From Rhodoferax sp. (GTDB lineage Bacteria; Pseudomonadota; Gammaproteobacteria; Burkholderiales; Burkholderiaceae), in NCBI GenBank assembly GCA_028292075.1, contig JAQGNA010000392.1:1-7062 (forward strand): a stretch of DNA of 7,062 nucleotides, written 5' to 3'. Position 1 is the first letter of the stretch; each line of letters begins with the position of its first letter. Below, one piece after another: positions 6,771 to 7,062 of this stretch. The notes under the pieces are model-generated. The model had not been told where the DNA came from and did no database searches. It worked only from the letters and a program-made list of their open reading frames with translations. A program made the translations under genes and the position numbers.

Positions 6771-6783
6771 TAACACACGGTTA
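6771..6783. promoter_or_regulatory. LysR-type operator box in the divergent regulator/racemase spacer
   Basis: TAACACACGGTTA has TAAC/GTTA inverted arms and the T-N11-A spacing. Compared in register with the box at 5771-5783, 13 of 16 bases of the extended site (6769-6784) agree, the differences falling at the three central bases. It lies 49 bases upstream of the regulator's ATG. A weak minus-strand promoter (TTGTCG at 6797-6792, 18-bp spacer, TTATGC at 6773-6768) would enclose it, consistent with the autorepression typical of this family. Confidence 0.65.
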
Positions 6784-6807
6784 ATGGTGACCGACAAGTT
6801 AGCAAGG

Positions 6808-6825
6808 CCCGTGCCGCACCACGGG
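6808..6825. other. Small hairpin in the divergent spacer
   Basis: CCCGTG (6808-6813) pairs perfectly with CACGGG (6820-6825) around a six-base loop. Flanking AGGCC (6805-6809) and GGCCT (6836-6840) form a competing outer pairing. It lies between the LysR-type box and the racemase start. Without a T-run it is not a clear terminator; it may be incidental in GC-rich DNA. Confidence 0.3.
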
Positions 6826-6928
6826 AGGGCTGCCCGGCCTAGACTGGAATGGTCAAGGTGGGCGCCGCCGCTACCGGTTGCCGGGGGGCGCGGCCCGCCG
6901 TCTTCCTGGCCTGCCAACGGACTTGCCC

Positions 6929-7062
6929 ATGCCCTATCCGATCTACGTCATCAACCCCAACTCCGACAGCGGCGTGACGGCCGGCCTCGATGCCGCCGTC
7001 GCACCGCTGCGCCTGGCCGGCGGACCGCCCATCGTATGCGTCACGCTGGCCGATGGCCCGCC
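6929..7062 (+). CDS. Asp/Glu/hydantoin racemase family protein, N-terminal fragment cut by window edge
   Basis: Only the first 44 codons are visible. They begin MPYPIYVINPNSDSGVTAGLD, where the first beta strand and the INPNS turn (8-12), followed by a Thr (17), are characteristic of the Asp/Glu/hydantoin racemase family; the stretch PIVCVTLADGPP (34-45) continues the family pattern into the second strand. Members are cytoplasmic cofactor-independent racemases, decarboxylases or isomerases that use a pair of Cys residues; those Cys lie outside this window (Cys37 is in a strand and probably not one of them). ATG 6929 is used; an in-frame TTG at 6923 is a less likely alternative, and no strong Shine-Dalgarno is visible. 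The gene is divergent from the LysR regulator and shares its operator region, so co-regulation with the operon is likely. The exact reaction cannot be told from the fragment. Confidence 0.85.
   Translation, partial: MPYPIYVINPNSDSGVTAGLDAAVAPLRLAGGPPIVCVTLADGP

Noticed and set aside
6723..6917. N-terminal extension of the LysR regulator in an open frame
   Set aside because: It crosses the operator box; a strong Shine-Dalgarno and the family N-terminus both mark ATG 6722.

Overview
The window is GC-rich, with strong G/C preference at third codon positions, and the protein families and layout suggest a betaproteobacterium, most likely from the Burkholderiales (Comamonadaceae such as Variovorax would fit). 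That placement is an impression from composition and protein style, not a measured result. No RNA gene, CRISPR array, insertion sequence or phage gene was seen. Six of the seven genes lie on the minus strand and read as one catabolic/transport locus.

From right to left along the minus strand: a LysR-type regulator (6722 to 5781); a dihydrodipicolinate synthase/N-acetylneuraminate lyase-family protein (5677 to 4706); a periplasmic peptide/opine-type solute-binding protein (4597 to 2963); two inner-membrane permeases of the DppB and DppC types (2760 to 1729 and 1644 to 796); and a DppD-type ATPase (from 799, running off the left edge). The second ATPase expected for this transporter class is probably beyond the left edge. 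On the plus strand, diverging from the regulator, the first 44 codons of an Asp/Glu/hydantoin racemase-family protein start at 6929 and run off the right edge.

The non-coding parts carry the most informative signals. Two copies of one 13-bp LysR-type box (T-N11-A, TAACAC/GTTA arms) sit in the regulator/racemase spacer (6771-6783) and upstream of the aldolase-family gene (5771-5783, overlapping the regulator's stop codon). The second copy is centred at about -65 from a plausible promoter. This suggests that the regulator controls its own divergent promoter region and the transport operon. The gap after the solute-binding protein gene holds a nested GC-rich palindrome, and the gap before it holds three tandem copies of a 20-21 bp repeat. 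Both sit where expression levels within the operon could be set.

Working model (inference): an unknown small nitrogenous compound is captured by the binding protein, imported by the ABC transporter, and processed by the aldolase/lyase-like enzyme and the racemase-like enzyme under LysR control. The substrate cannot be named from this sequence. The aldolase-family protein keeps the Schiff-base lysine but lacks the hallmark residues of true dihydrodipicolinate synthase.
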